Assembly (NCBI RefSeq): GCF_009389715.1
Contig: NC_052399.1
Coordinates: 17,859,646 to 17,923,645 of the forward strand
Length of the DNA stretch: 64,000 nt
Origin: Phoenix dactylifera
Lineage: Eukaryota > Streptophyta > Magnoliopsida > Arecales > Arecaceae
Reading direction: 5' to 3'
The notes below the pieces were generated by a model. The model had not been told where the DNA came from. It was given only the letters and a program-made list of their open reading frames with translations, and did no database searches. Position 1 is the first letter of the stretch, and each line of letters opens with the position of its first letter. This document shows positions 1 to 10,513 of this stretch, in pieces. The position numbers and the translations under genes were made by a program.

Positions 1-1224
1 TGGTCCTTGGACAGACATGGACCAGCATCCAAGATTATTGCATCCAAAATGATATATAAGTATCAAATAGATTTGCTGAAACTATGATAAGCTAAGTTGG
101 TTTATTGACATTGCTGGTGATAGTAAAACAGCATGGAGGGGTGCTCATCTCTGAGTATCTCTATTATTGGTTTTATACATAGTCTAGTATGCTTTGGCTT
201 TCAGGTGCACCAGTCTCCAATATCCTTGCACAATTTTAAGCACTTATTAATGTTGGATCAAAATTACAAATCTGAGTACTCTTTGAGGTAAAATCTAATT
301 GATGTTAAAATATTATGAATTCAATCCTGTAGGAAAATGGTAAATGTTCTAAGATCTAATTGAAAGCATTCTGAACATTCTCCTCAAAACGAAACCATTC
401 TGAACATAAACATTACTTGTGTGCTTTTCATCCAACTAGGTTTTGCACCCTGCAAATATAAGCGTTTTCTTGGTAACGCCCAAACAATACAGGCTTTCAG
501 CAGTAACTACTAACTACAATTATTTGCACAGAACTCTAAATCTTATTTGAGCAAAAACATGACTCTAAGTTACATCAAAGTAAGATTTGTCACCCTGGTT
601 TTGTCACAAGTTATTGGTTGTTTATGGAGATACTGATAGCATATTTGGTTGATTCTGCTTCATTAAGCTCTCTGCAACAAAAGCGGCAACTCCTGAGGTT
701 AGATAATTTTTAATAGGAGCTTATAAAAGATGAAACAACATGCACATGACAAGCTCTAATTATTTTTTTTCTTTCAGGATGGTGTGGTCTCACCAAAACT
801 CAAATTACATTGCTTTGCTCTGTATTATTTCGTGAAGCCAAATTCTTCAGAAACCTAGCCAGGACCGGCTGCAAAAGAAAACACTACATATAGAGATGAC
901 TCAAAATTATGAAAAAGTCCATCTATGCAATAATTTAACCTCTATACATGCATAGGTGTGAGGTTCATAGTCTTCTTTTCAAAATTCAGATGAACGTATT
1001 GAAAATCCATTAACAACAATATGGTTTATCATTATTATTTTCCAATAATATATGGATTTATATTGAAAACCATCCAGTAGAAAAATAATTTCAAGACAAC
1101 TTTACATGAACAATTATAGTAAAAAGAAGTTTAAGCTTTCAATAGATTTCATGTAGATCATGTTTATAGGGGGCAAGGTGGCAGCTGACTAACTGGTGTA
1201 TTTGAGTAGGAGACTGCTTATATT
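1..1224. other. Unique left flank, no recognised gene
   Basis: AT-rich sequence outside the duplicated unit. I see no long reading frame and no family I recognise. A pyrimidine tract followed by cag near 768-777 leads into a short open stretch ending in a stop near 858. It could be a terminal exon of an upstream gene, but the peptide is not recognisable and I do not call it. Confidence 0.5.
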
Positions 1225-2506
1225 GTTTCAAGTGCTATAGGATAAATTTCGAAATATTATCTCTTCTTATGACAAACTCTTTATTATAATTATTGCATGA
1301 ATGCATACCTGGGTATCTTTTCACCAAAGAGTCCGAACTGTATCTTTCACGCGAAAGAACTGGTGATCTTCTTCTGTGACATCGGCGATTGGATCGTGCT
1401 CCGCACAGATCTCAAAGCACTCTTAATCTTTGCATCTATCAATTTGTGCATATCTCAAAGCAACCATTACACAATTCATCGGTAGATTCATGCAAAGAAA
1501 GATGAATTCTTATTTAGCATGAAATATACAACCCTGTCTCTCAACCAAAATGACAATATGATGTTGAAAACTTTAGTTAACCCTATGATCCAACAATACT
1601 GTGACAGCAAATATGTTACCCAATAACCTTGTAGCCTTATTCCAATTGGAAAGAAATGCAAGAAAGGCTTCCAATTCCCGAGTAGATGGTTATTGTTGTG
1701 GTTCAAATTTGGCCCGAGGGTGACCATGCCGGAGGAGTCGAGAGAGCTGCCAGCTGGAGCAGAGAAAATAGAGCCACCTCCCATGGGACGACGTTCCTGC
1801 ACAAAGCCTCACCAGTGGTTTCGGTAAAGGCTTCCGGCACTCAAGTTAGAGTAGATCTTAATTGGTCAAAAAGTCTCCTAGGTGTTACCCGATGGAGCTA
1901 TTTATAGTCCCCGTAAAGGTGCCCAGGTGGCGGAGGTATGACCCATCCTCATCATGCGAGGAGATGGATTTTAGACAGATGGCGCGCAGCTAGAGCTTGC
2001 TTGAGGCGCACGGCATAGGCCATTCCTGTGACCAATAAAGCGTTCATAGGTGTGGCAACATATGGTTCTTGATTGATATATCGTGGCGTGGCTAGCAAGC
2101 AAAGCATGGTGCGGTGAGGCTGCTGTAGGGCATGGCTGCAGCATGTAGACGATGAGATCGGCCTTCTGAGGTCGGCTCGATCTTCTGAGGTTGGCTCGAC
2201 CTTCTGGGGCCGATCTGAATTGGGTGACTTCATGCCAAAAATAGGACGATCTATTATATCTCCCATGAGTCATCATGCCAAACGTATCACTAATGAGTTT
2301 TCTTTTTATTGTCTGATAAGTGCAGAAAAAAGAAAAAAATCAGGAACCGGTTCAATAAAATCAAAGGTTCGAGGGTCGGTTACATGTAGGTTCTTCTGCA
2401 GGTCAAACTTGGAGGATAACCTTCTCTCTCTCAACGTATTTAAATTAAAAAACCAAAAAGAAGACAACGCATCCTCTATCCTCCTCTCGATCCGCCCTCT
2501 TGTTGA
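1225..2506. other. Upstream region of DUF2358 gene (copy 1), LTR-like fragment within
   Basis: No coding gene seen. From about 1694 to 2275 the sequence is more GC-rich and looks like an old LTR on the minus strand: it begins TG and ends CA on the + strand and holds a minus-strand TATA-type box (+ strand TATTTATA at 1899-1906). Three short repeats of a CTTCTGRGG type motif lie at 2160-2210. I could not find a matching target-site duplication, so the transposon reading is an inference. From 2276 to 2506 is the probable promoter and CT-rich leader of the DUF2358 gene. Confidence 0.4.
1694..2275 (-). mobile_element. Possible degenerate solo LTR (copy 1)
   Basis: Candidate minus-strand LTR directly upstream of the DUF2358 gene. 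Seen: TG/CA-like ends and a TATAAATA box on the minus strand at 1899-1906, in a block more GC-rich than its surroundings. Not seen: target-site duplication, primer-binding site or a second LTR. It could also be ordinary promoter sequence. The same block recurs at 25011-25592 in copy 2. Confidence 0.3.
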
Positions 2507-5500
2507 ATGGTTTCCCTCGTCCCTCTCGCGAGGATCGCCTCGATCCCGGGGGCGAAACCCTCTGCCGGCCGTCGGAGGGCCAGGCCAAGGGTCTGCGTCT
2601 GTGGGCGAGTCAAAGACGAGGAGGAGAAGGAGAGGGTCATTAGGGTTTCCGACCCTCTTCGAAGGACCGGCCTCTCCCCGCTCTTCTCCGGTCCCCTTCT
2701 ACCCGGCGCTTCCTCCTCTTTCCCGTCTCCTTCTCCAACGCAGCAGCAGCAGCAGCGCGACGGCGACGAGGATAAGCAGAGATACTATGTGAATATGGGC
2801 TACGCGATCCGAACCCTGAGGGAGGACTTCCCCGATATCTTCCAGAGGGAACCCAGATTCGATATCTATAGGTTTGTCGCCTCCTCTACTATGAAAAATT
2901 TGATCTTTTTGGTTTTTTAAGCTTAGTTTTTGACACTCGCTGGGTGATTCCTGTTTTCTGCTCCCTTTTTAGATGCCATCAATTAATATTGTGAAATTAG
3001 AGGTACAAGATTCTTGGTTCTTGAGTTCACCATTGAGGAAAAACCAAAAAAAAAAAAGAAAAAGAAAAAAGAAGGCATGCTAGAATTAGTCAATATGCTT
3101 TAGAAGCGTTGGAGTTGGCAATTTGGAATCTTATGGGATGGTTTGGGATGTACGAGAGCGGTGAAATCAAGATGGATTTTTGCACCGCCAATGTAAAGTA
3201 GCAAGCTAGATGACAATAGTTAATTGAACAGACTCTGCAAGTTATAAAACTAGTAATCTGGAATCATAAGAGGCGATGCATACCTAAGATAAGGTGCCCT
3301 TTGATTATAATACACCTATGGGAACTGTTGGTGGAAAAATGGACCACCCCACAAATGTAATTATAGCACCCAAATCCATCAGCAAGCTCGAGCTCATTCT
3401 AAGTGATCGGGCTCTTCCGCTCTCGAGCTCATCCTAAGTGATCGGGCTCTTCCGCTCTCGAGCTCATCCTAAGTGATCGGGCTCTTCCGCTCTCGAGCTC
3501 ATAGACCAGAGAGCCGAGACCAGAGAGCCGAGACCAGAGAGCCGAGACCAGAAGGCCGAGACCAGAGAGCCGAGACCAGAGAGCCGAGACCAGAAGGCCG
3601 AGACCAGAAGGCCGAGCACAGCAGGCCAAGCCCATGCCTTAGCCAAATATCCAATTTCCACCTAACCCTCTAAGGGACCTGACAACTCCACTACAACCTG
3701 CCGCTATCCCCAAGCCATCAAGGCATAAGATCTCCGCAGGTATTCGGCACGACCTGCCATTGCATGAGACCCCCTCAAGTCTCCGATGCACTCAGTCATT
3801 TAATGAACACGGCCCAAGACGATCTCCGGATCACTGAACCATCAGAGCGTATGGCTCTCCCTGACCGCCGATTCATTCGGTAATAAATGCACTTACCATC
3901 CACGGACCCCAGGCCCACCACGGCCGGCGGTTCAACCACTTCAACAGGTCCGATCGATCGTGACAACTCTCTGATTCCGGTCTGATCCGGTCCCGTTCTC
4001 CATCACGCCATTAATGGGCCAAATCGTGCCCAATTATTACAGAACGGGACAAACCTACTGTCACCTCCCAGGTAACCGAATCCTCCTATAAAAGGGAACC
4101 TGGGGGGAAGAGGAAAGGGGGACAAAAACGGGAGGAAAAACCCGAAGCCGGAGAGAACCCTCCTAGACCGGGTGGAAAGAAGTAAACAACACAGACAATT
4201 GAGGAAACTGATCCTCTTGATTTTATCCAAATATTCTCTCTGTCTTCTCCACATACTCTCTTCCCCGCTCTCTCCACATATTCGCCCCCTCTGACTTAGG
4301 CATCGGAGGGCCGGCGCCGGGGAGCCCGGCCACCGGCTTTTTTGCAGGACAGGACAGGACTGGACGCACCACCCCTCTTCGGACGCTCCCACGCCCCACG
4401 GTGGAGGACGCAGCCGACCGGCGCACCGCCGTCCGCCCCCTGCAGCAGCGGAGCTCCTCCTTCCTCGGCTTCGCGGCGGCCCCTGGGTCCAATTTCCAGC
4501 AACAGTTGGCGCTAGAGGAAGGGCCCGAGTTCGCTGCCATGAAGCTAAGAAGCAAAGGGGCTTCCAATGCCTCTCGACGTCCTCCACCTAGCCCGGAGCG
4601 TTCCGTCCGAAACCCATCACCTCCGACCGAGTCAGTTCATCAAGTTCGGCCGGAGCAGTTTGATGCCCTGGTGCAACAAGTGCAAGCCTTGGCTACCGCT
4701 GTCCAAAGCTTGCAACCCAGGGGCATCCCAACGGCACCGCCTCCTCCGGCTCCAGTTCAACCGGAGCCCCCTACAAGCGGGTTTCCCCTTCGAGTATCAT
4801 GCTCCAAGTCCCAAACGCTCAGTCCAAAATTCACCATCAAGATCTCCGATAGATCAAGTTCCACAAGTCCAACTCGAGCACTTCGATGCGCTTGTGCAGT
4901 AAGTCCAAGCGCTAGCTATTTGCAGCCCAAAGCCTGCAACAAGTGGAGGCCCCTCCTGTGCCGCCTCCACGGAATCATGTGAAGCAGAGGAAGAAACTTT
5001 CTCCTGACTCCCGAGCCATCTCGAATCAGGCATGGCTCCCGCTGCAACGACGTATGTGGGGGCAACCAGTGAGAAGTAGTAGTCCAAGTCTCACGTCAAC
5101 GAGTTGGGGGGAAAGAGAAATAAAAGCTGAGGTCTGGAGAAGGAAAGTTATGGAGCTTTAAAATGGGATTGTAAGCCTCTGTGACAAAGGGTACAGCCCC
5201 ATTAAATCCCATTATCCTTCCAAGTCTTCTGTCTTCCGGCAGCAAGCAAGAAACCAGCATGTAATCCCTCCTTACGGGCGTAAGTCCTTGGGACGGCGCC
5301 CGCGACATTGCTCCCCTTTCAGAGCGTCGCCATCACTGAAGCCCCCGTCGAGCTCATGCAGACCGAGCTCAGAAACCCGAGCGCAAAACACCTAAAAAAT
5401 CAAGCCAAAGAAGGCCGGTGCCGAACCAAGTCCTGAGGGACTTCGAAGCTCGAGAGCTATCAAAATATCTCCAAAAGGTACAGGACGCCACTTTGGCTTC

Positions 5501-8500
5501 AAATAAATTCAATATTTTATCTATTTTCAGGTTAGCCAACGAGCTCGGCTCATTCTCCTACCCTGACCACGGTCAGGATGCCCTGAGACGTCAGGATGCC
5601 CCAATATATTGGGATGCCCTGCCACAACGGGATGCCCCGATTCGTCGGGATGGCCCGAGACATCGGGGTGCGGTCTTAAGTGACCAGACGAGCTCGGCTC
5701 GTTCTCCATCGGCTTCCACCGTCGAGCTCGGCTCGTGCTCCCCGACTATGAGTTAGCGGTCCTCTCTGACCGGACGAGCTCGGCTCGTGCTCCATCGGCT
5801 ATGAGTTAGCGGTCCTCTCTGACCGGACGAGCTCGGCTCGTGCTCCATCGGCTATGAGTTAGCGGTCCTCTTTGACCGGACGAGCTCGGCTCGTGCTCCT
5901 ACCCTGAGACGTCAGGATGCCCCAATATATTGGGATGCCCTGCCACAACGGGATGCCCCGATCCGTCGGGATGGCCCGAGACGTCGGGATATGAGTTAGC
6001 GGTCCTCTCTGACCGGACGAGCTCGGCTCGTGCTCCATCGGCTATGAGTTAGCGGTCCTCTCTGACCGGACGAGCTCGGCTCGTGCTCCATCGGCTATGA
6101 GTTAGCGGTCCTCTCTGACCGGACGAGCTCGGCTCGTGCTCCTACCCTGACCACGGTCAGGATGCCCCGAGACGTCGGGATGCCCCGAGACGTCGGGATG
6201 CCCCGATCCGTCGGGATGCCCCGAGACGTCGGGATGCCCCGGCTATAGGGACGCCCGAGACGTCGGGATATGAGTTAGCGGTCCTCTTTGACCGGACGAG
6301 CTCGGCTCGTGCTCCATCGGCTATGAGTTAGCGGTCCTCTCTGACCGGACGAGCTCGGCTCGTGCTCCAGCGGTCCTCTCTGACCGGACGAGCTCGGCTC
6401 GTGCTCCATCGGCTATGAGTTAGCGGTCCTCTCTGACCGGACGAGCTCGGCTCGTGCTCCTACCCTGACCACGGTCAGGATGCCCCGAGACATCGGGATG
6501 CCCCGGCTATAGGGATGCTCGAGACATCAAGATGAGTAGCGGTCCTCTCTGACCGGACGAGCTCGGCTCGTGCTCCATCGTCTTCAGCCAACAAGCTCAG
6601 CCCGCTATTCTATTTTTGGATTTCTCTGCCGACGTCCCCAAATAACGGAGTCCGAGCAGAGAAGCGTCTTCAGTCGCCTCGGCGCAAGGACGCACACGGT
6701 ACAAGGTACCCATTCATTTAATGTCTTTACATTCTCATTTATCTTTACTTGGACTTTTCTCTGCCGACGTCCTCAAAGAACGGAGTCCGAGCAGAGAAGC
6801 GTCTTCAGTCGCCTCGGCGCAAGGACGCACACGGTACAAGGTACCCATTCATTTAATATCTTTACATTCTCATTTATCTTTACTTGGACTTTTCTCTGCC
6901 GACGTCCCCAAAGAACGGAGTCCGAGCAGAGAAGCGTCTTCAGTCGCCTCGGCGCAAGGACGCACACGGTACAAGGTACCCATTCATTTAATGTCTTTAC
7001 ATTATTTTATTCTTGGACTTTTCTCTGCCGACGTCCCCAAAGAACGGAGTCCGAGCAGAGAAGCGTCTTCAGTCGCCTCGGCGCAAGGACGCACACGGTA
7101 CAAGGTACCTATTCATTTAATGTCTTTACATTCTCATTTATCTTTACTTGGATTCTTCTCTGCCGACGTCCCCAAAGAACGGACTCCGAGCAGAAAAAGC
7201 GTCTTCAGTCGCCTTGGTGTAAGAACGCTCACAGCACCAGGACGATCGATGACTGAACTACTTCCTTCGCCCGAGCCAAAAAGCAGCTCGGACTCGGAAG
7301 TCGGGGGTAGTGTTGGTGGAAAAATGGACCACCCCACAAATGTAATTATAGCACCCAAATCCATCAGCAAGCTCGAGCTCATCCTAAGTGATTGAGCTCT
7401 TCCGCTCTCGAGCTCATCCTAAGTGATCGGGCTCTTCCGCTCTCGAGCTCATCCTAAGTGATCGGGCTCTTCCGCTCTCGAGCTCATCCTAAGTGATCGA
7501 GCTCTTCCGCTCTCGAGCTCATCCTAAGTGATCGGGCTCTTCCGCTCTCGAGCTCATCCTAAGTGATCGGGCTCTTCCGCTCTCGAGCTCATAGTCCAGA
7601 GAGCCGAGACCAGAGAGCCGAGACCAGAGAGCCGAGACCAGAAGGCCGAGACCAGAGAGCCGAGACCAGAGAGCCGAGACCAGAAGGCCGAGACCAGAAG
7701 GCCGAGCACAGCAGGCCAAGCCCATGCCTTAGCCAAATATCCAATTTCCACCTAACCCTCTAAGGGACCTGACAACTCCACTACAACCTGCCGCTATCCC
7801 CAAGCCATCAAGGCATAAGATCTCCGCAGGTATTCGGCACGACCTGCCATTAATGCATGAGACCCCCTCAAGTCTCCGATGCACTCAGTCATTTAATGAA
7901 CACGGCCCAAGACGATCTCCGGATCACTGAACCATCAGAGCATATGGCTCTTCCTGACCGCCGGTTCATTCGGTAATAAATGCACTTACCATCCACGGAC
8001 CCCAGGCCCACCACGGCCGGCGGTTCAACCACTTCAACAGGTCCGATCGACCGTGACAACTCCCTGATTCCGGTCTGATCCGGTCCCGTTCTCCATCACG
8101 CCATTAATGGGCCAAATCGTGCCCAATTATTACAGAACGGGACAAACCTACTATCACCTCCCAGGTAACCGAATCCTCCTATAAAAGGGAACCTGGGGGG
8201 AAGAGGAAAGGGGGACAAAAACGGGAGGAAAAACCCGAAGCCGGAGAGAACCCTCCTAGACCGGGTGGAAAGAAGTAAACAACACAGACAATTGAGGAAA
8301 CTGATCCTCTTGATTTTATCCAAATATTCTCTCTGTCTTCTCCACATACTCTCTTCCCCGCTCTCTCCACATATTCGCCCCCTCTGACTTAGGCATCGGA
8401 GGGCCGGCGCCGGGGAGCCCGGCCACCGGCTTTTTTGCAGGACAGGACTGGACGCACCACCCCTCTTCGGACGCTCCCACGCCCCACGGTGGAGGACGCA

Positions 8501-10513
8501 GCCGGCCGGCGCACCGCCGTCCGCCCCTTGCAGCAGCGGAGCTCCTCCTTCCCCGGCTTCGCGGCGGCCCCCGGGTCCAATTTCCAGCAACAGGAACAAA
8601 GCCGCATTAAATTTTTGCACCAATACTTGTCAGGTTGCAGGTTTCGAGAATGGAAGTAATGCTCTAGCATGGACCGATTTTTGTTATTGGGTTTGTTGAG
8701 AGTTTCAGATCTGATTCCAGCAATCAAATATATGCAAATTCAGATTTTTCAGCATTTGTAAATATTTATGCTGTAGATTGAGCCCATGACATCTATAGGC
8801 GACTAGACCTTGAAAAAGAGGGAAAGAAGAATCATATTGAGAAATATACAGCATCGAGTTCGCTTTAAAAAACAGAAATCTCTTTCCTTTTTTTTTTCCC
8901 CTAATGGAGGTGAGAGCTTTTAAGTTCTCTCCATAAGATATCTAACTGATACACTGTGTTAGATGAATCTCTCCTACTACTAGAAACAGAGAATTTAACG
9001 GAAGAGAATAAGGCAAAATATGGCATTCAGTCATATGAGACTTCTGAATTTACATGGGCGTTTTTTGTTTATTATTTTATAAACAACTGGGTGAAAGGTT
9101 GCATAGTTTGGCTTTTTCTCTTTTTTAAGTTTTCGGTGCAGACATCTTGGCCATGTCCTTATCAAGTAATTTATCTTTGTAATTAGATGTTGATGTCTGG
9201 TTTTCTAAGTTCCTATCGTCGATCCTCATAACACATGTACTCAACAAACAATTGTATGAAGAAGAAGGCCCTGATCAATGTTAAACTTATTTAAGATCGA
9301 AGTGCCCTTCATGAGGTCACTCAAAGTACATGCAGCGAGAATCCAGGACCGTATTCAGGAAAGTATAAAACACATTTTGAAAATTAGTTTTTCCAGGAAA
9401 AGCATGTGTTCCTTTGATCCGAAAGTGTGAGTGTGTTCAGGCTTTTTAGTCATTCAGGTAAAGAACAATTTTTTCGTCAGGTTCCATTTGTCTAATAATC
9501 TTCTATTCCAGTTTCAGTGAATACCTTTAAATCAAGTCGAACAATAATTCTTACTTTTTTCTCAACCAATGAGTTGGTCCTGTAGGTTGAAGTAGAGTAA
9601 GTTTCAGACGATTATTCAATTTTATTTGAGATCAAGGGCCTTATTTCAGTGCAAGGGGATAAACTTGGAATCATGAATGTACAGCTTTACTTCAGATCCT
9701 CTAAGCACTATGTACATATTGAAACTTGATATCGCATTATAACTTAAAATGCCTTTCCAAATCTCTCTGAAGATACATAGTTCCATTGTCAAATTATTTT
9801 CCTATTCAACATATGGGCCGTTTTGGAATACCAGGGATGCTAAGTTCATACCAGAATGCCAGAGTTGGTTGCTTATGTGTGGAAGGTGTCACCTTCAGGA
9901 ATCTGTTCATGCTTTGCATTCTTTGATGTTACATTTTCGTCTGTTTTTGTTCAAAAAACACAATGATAATGTGAGGAAATTATACTTAATGCTATTCTAA
10001 GATGCTTCTACTTTCTTGTTCAGAGATGATATTGTCTTCAAAGATCCTCTCAACACTTTTGTGGGCATTGACAACTACAAACGAATTTTCTGGGCACTGC
10101 GACTCAATGGTCGTATTTTCTTCAAGGTCCTGTGGATTAATATAGGAAGCATATGGCAGCCAGCAGAGAACATTATCATGATCCGTTGGATCGTTCATGG
10201 CATCCCCCGCGTACCATGGGAGAGCCATGGTCGCTTTGATGGCACCTCTGAGTACAAGCTCGATAAGAATGGAAAGGTCTTTGAGCATCGGGTTGACAAT
10301 GTTGTTCTCAACTCACCCACCAAGTTCAGGATCTTGTCCGTAGAGGAGCTGATTCGATCACTTGGCTGCCCATCCACTCCAAGGCCAACTTATTTTGAGA
10401 CATCATTATCGAAGGGCATATCGATCACGCCATTTCTGTTGAGATTCACATGGGTAAGATACTATCTTGCATTTTACCTAACTCTTGCTTGGCAATGTGT
10501 CGCAAAAGATTGA
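2507..10513 (+). CDS. DUF2358 (NTF2-like) protein, predicted plastid, copy 1
   Basis: Two coding exons, 2507-2871 and 10024-10513, give 284 residues. The intron has GT at 2872 and AG at 10022-10023, and the split codon makes Arg122 of IYRDDIVFKDPL. Residues 1 to about 60 are rich in Arg, Ser and Pro with few acids early on, like a chloroplast transit peptide; a short Gln run follows near residue 80. The conserved domain runs from about residue 97 (YAIRTLRED) through FWALR, WQPAEN, GIPRVPWE, GTSEYKLDKNGK and EHRVDN to SLGCPSTPRPTYFE. I recognise this as the plant and cyanobacterial DUF2358 family, whose role is unknown. The last exon is read straight to TGA because family members as I recall them end in a similar W-V-x-x-Y tail; a splice at the GTAAGA after TGG (10455) is the alternative. 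The 7152-bp intron holds a complete LTR element. Confidence 0.88.
3321..3325. repeat. Target-site duplication, left (GGAAC)
   Basis: Five bases GGAAC directly before the 5' LTR. They match the five bases directly after the 3' LTR at 8593-8597, which marks an intact integration event. Confidence 0.93.
3326..4504 (+). repeat. 5' LTR (1179 bp), copy 1
   Basis: Pairs with 7311-8592 at roughly 99% identity apart from repeat number. It holds 3 units of a 35-bp repeat (GAGCTCATCCTAAGTGATCG type) from about 3380 to 3490, then a run of 14-bp GAGCCGAGACCAGA units to about 3615. A TATAAAAG box at 4087-4094 is the probable start signal for element RNA. Confidence 0.92.
4539..4982 (+). pseudogene. Gag-like N-terminal remnant of the LTR element, copy 1
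   Basis: An open frame of 147 codons after the primer-binding-site candidate. It begins MKLRSKGASNASRRP, followed by a Pro-rich stretch and a VRPEQFDALVQQVQAL segment, typical of the N-terminus of plant Gypsy gag proteins. A second, out-of-frame copy of the EQFDALVQ segment is visible at about 4865-4910, suggesting local duplication. No capsid core or zinc knuckle follows, so it is probably non-functional. Confidence 0.55.
5521..6590 (+). repeat. Hairpin-rich minisatellite array in LTR element core, copy 1
   Basis: About 1 kb built from two module types. One is a roughly 53-bp unit, GAGTTAGCGGTCCTCTCTGACCGG-like with ACGAGCTCGGCTCGT and a CTCCATCGGCTAT spacer. The other is an 18-19-bp unit around GATGCCCCGAGACGTCGG. 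Both hold short perfect inverted repeats (ACGAGC...GCTCGT with a 3-base loop; CCCGA...TCGGG). The modules alternate in blocks, showing repeated expansion. No coding potential is suggested. Confidence 0.9.
6621..7230 (+). repeat. Five tandem 135-bp repeats in LTR element core, copy 1
   Basis: Units start at about 6621, 6756, 6891, 7020 and 7156, with spacing 135, 135, 129 and 135. Each begins TTTCTCTGCCGACGTCC and holds a KpnI-like GGTACAAGGTACC motif. Because 135 is a multiple of three, two frames stay open for over 220 codons, but the translation is merely repetitive and I do not regard it as a gene. Confidence 0.93.
7311..8592 (+). repeat. 3' LTR (1282 bp), copy 1
   Basis: Matches the 5' LTR but has 6 rather than 3 of the 35-bp units. 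This, with a 3-base insertion and a 5-base deletion, accounts for the 103-bp length difference. About a dozen substitutions separate the LTRs. A TATAAAAG box lies at 8180-8187. Confidence 0.92.
8593..8597. repeat. Target-site duplication, right (GGAAC)
   Basis: Matches 3321-3325 exactly; closes the LTR element insertion. Confidence 0.93.

Larger units (their letters stand above)
3326..8592 (+). mobile_element. Non-autonomous LTR retrotransposon (LARD-like), copy 1
   Basis: A complete 5267-bp element inside the DUF2358 intron, same strand as the gene. Both LTRs begin TGTTGG and end CAACA, and it is flanked by a perfect GGAAC duplication. A primer-binding-site candidate starting TGGCGCTAGAGG lies 2 bases after the 5' LTR, and a G-rich tract precedes the 3' LTR. 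The 2.8 kb core has only a short gag-like frame and then two families of tandem repeats. There is no protease, reverse transcriptase, RNase H or integrase, so it must have moved with enzymes from another element. The superfamily is probably Ty3/Gypsy from the gag-like N-terminus, but this is inference. Confidence 0.92.

Noticed and set aside
1297..1485. Small + frame near the left edge of the duplicated unit (also 24614-24802)
   Set aside because: 62 codons, no recognisable motif, no splice context; its presence in both copies only reflects the duplication.
2220..2792. 190-codon + frame overlapping the DUF2358 first exon
   Set aside because: Out of frame with the conserved IRTLREDFPDIF segment; it is the shadow of exon 1 in another frame.
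3429..3673. Short frames with GLGLLVSALWSRLS or ESRDQRAETREPRPEG repeats on both strands
   Set aside because: Translations of the 14-bp LTR tandem units; both strands are open, so this is composition and not coding.
4003..4587. 194-codon minus-strand frame across the 5' LTR end
   Set aside because: Runs antisense through the LTR and the start of the gag-like frame; GC-rich low-complexity translation, no family recognised.
5521..6590. CRISPR-like array of regularly spaced repeats
   Set aside because: Units are directly adjacent without unique spacers, lie between LTRs in a plant intron, and there are no cas genes.
6570..7395. Two overlapping 220-codon frames on the + strand inside the LTR element
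   Set aside because: They translate the 135-bp tandem repeats in two frames at once; unit length divisible by three keeps any frame open. No protein family resemblance.
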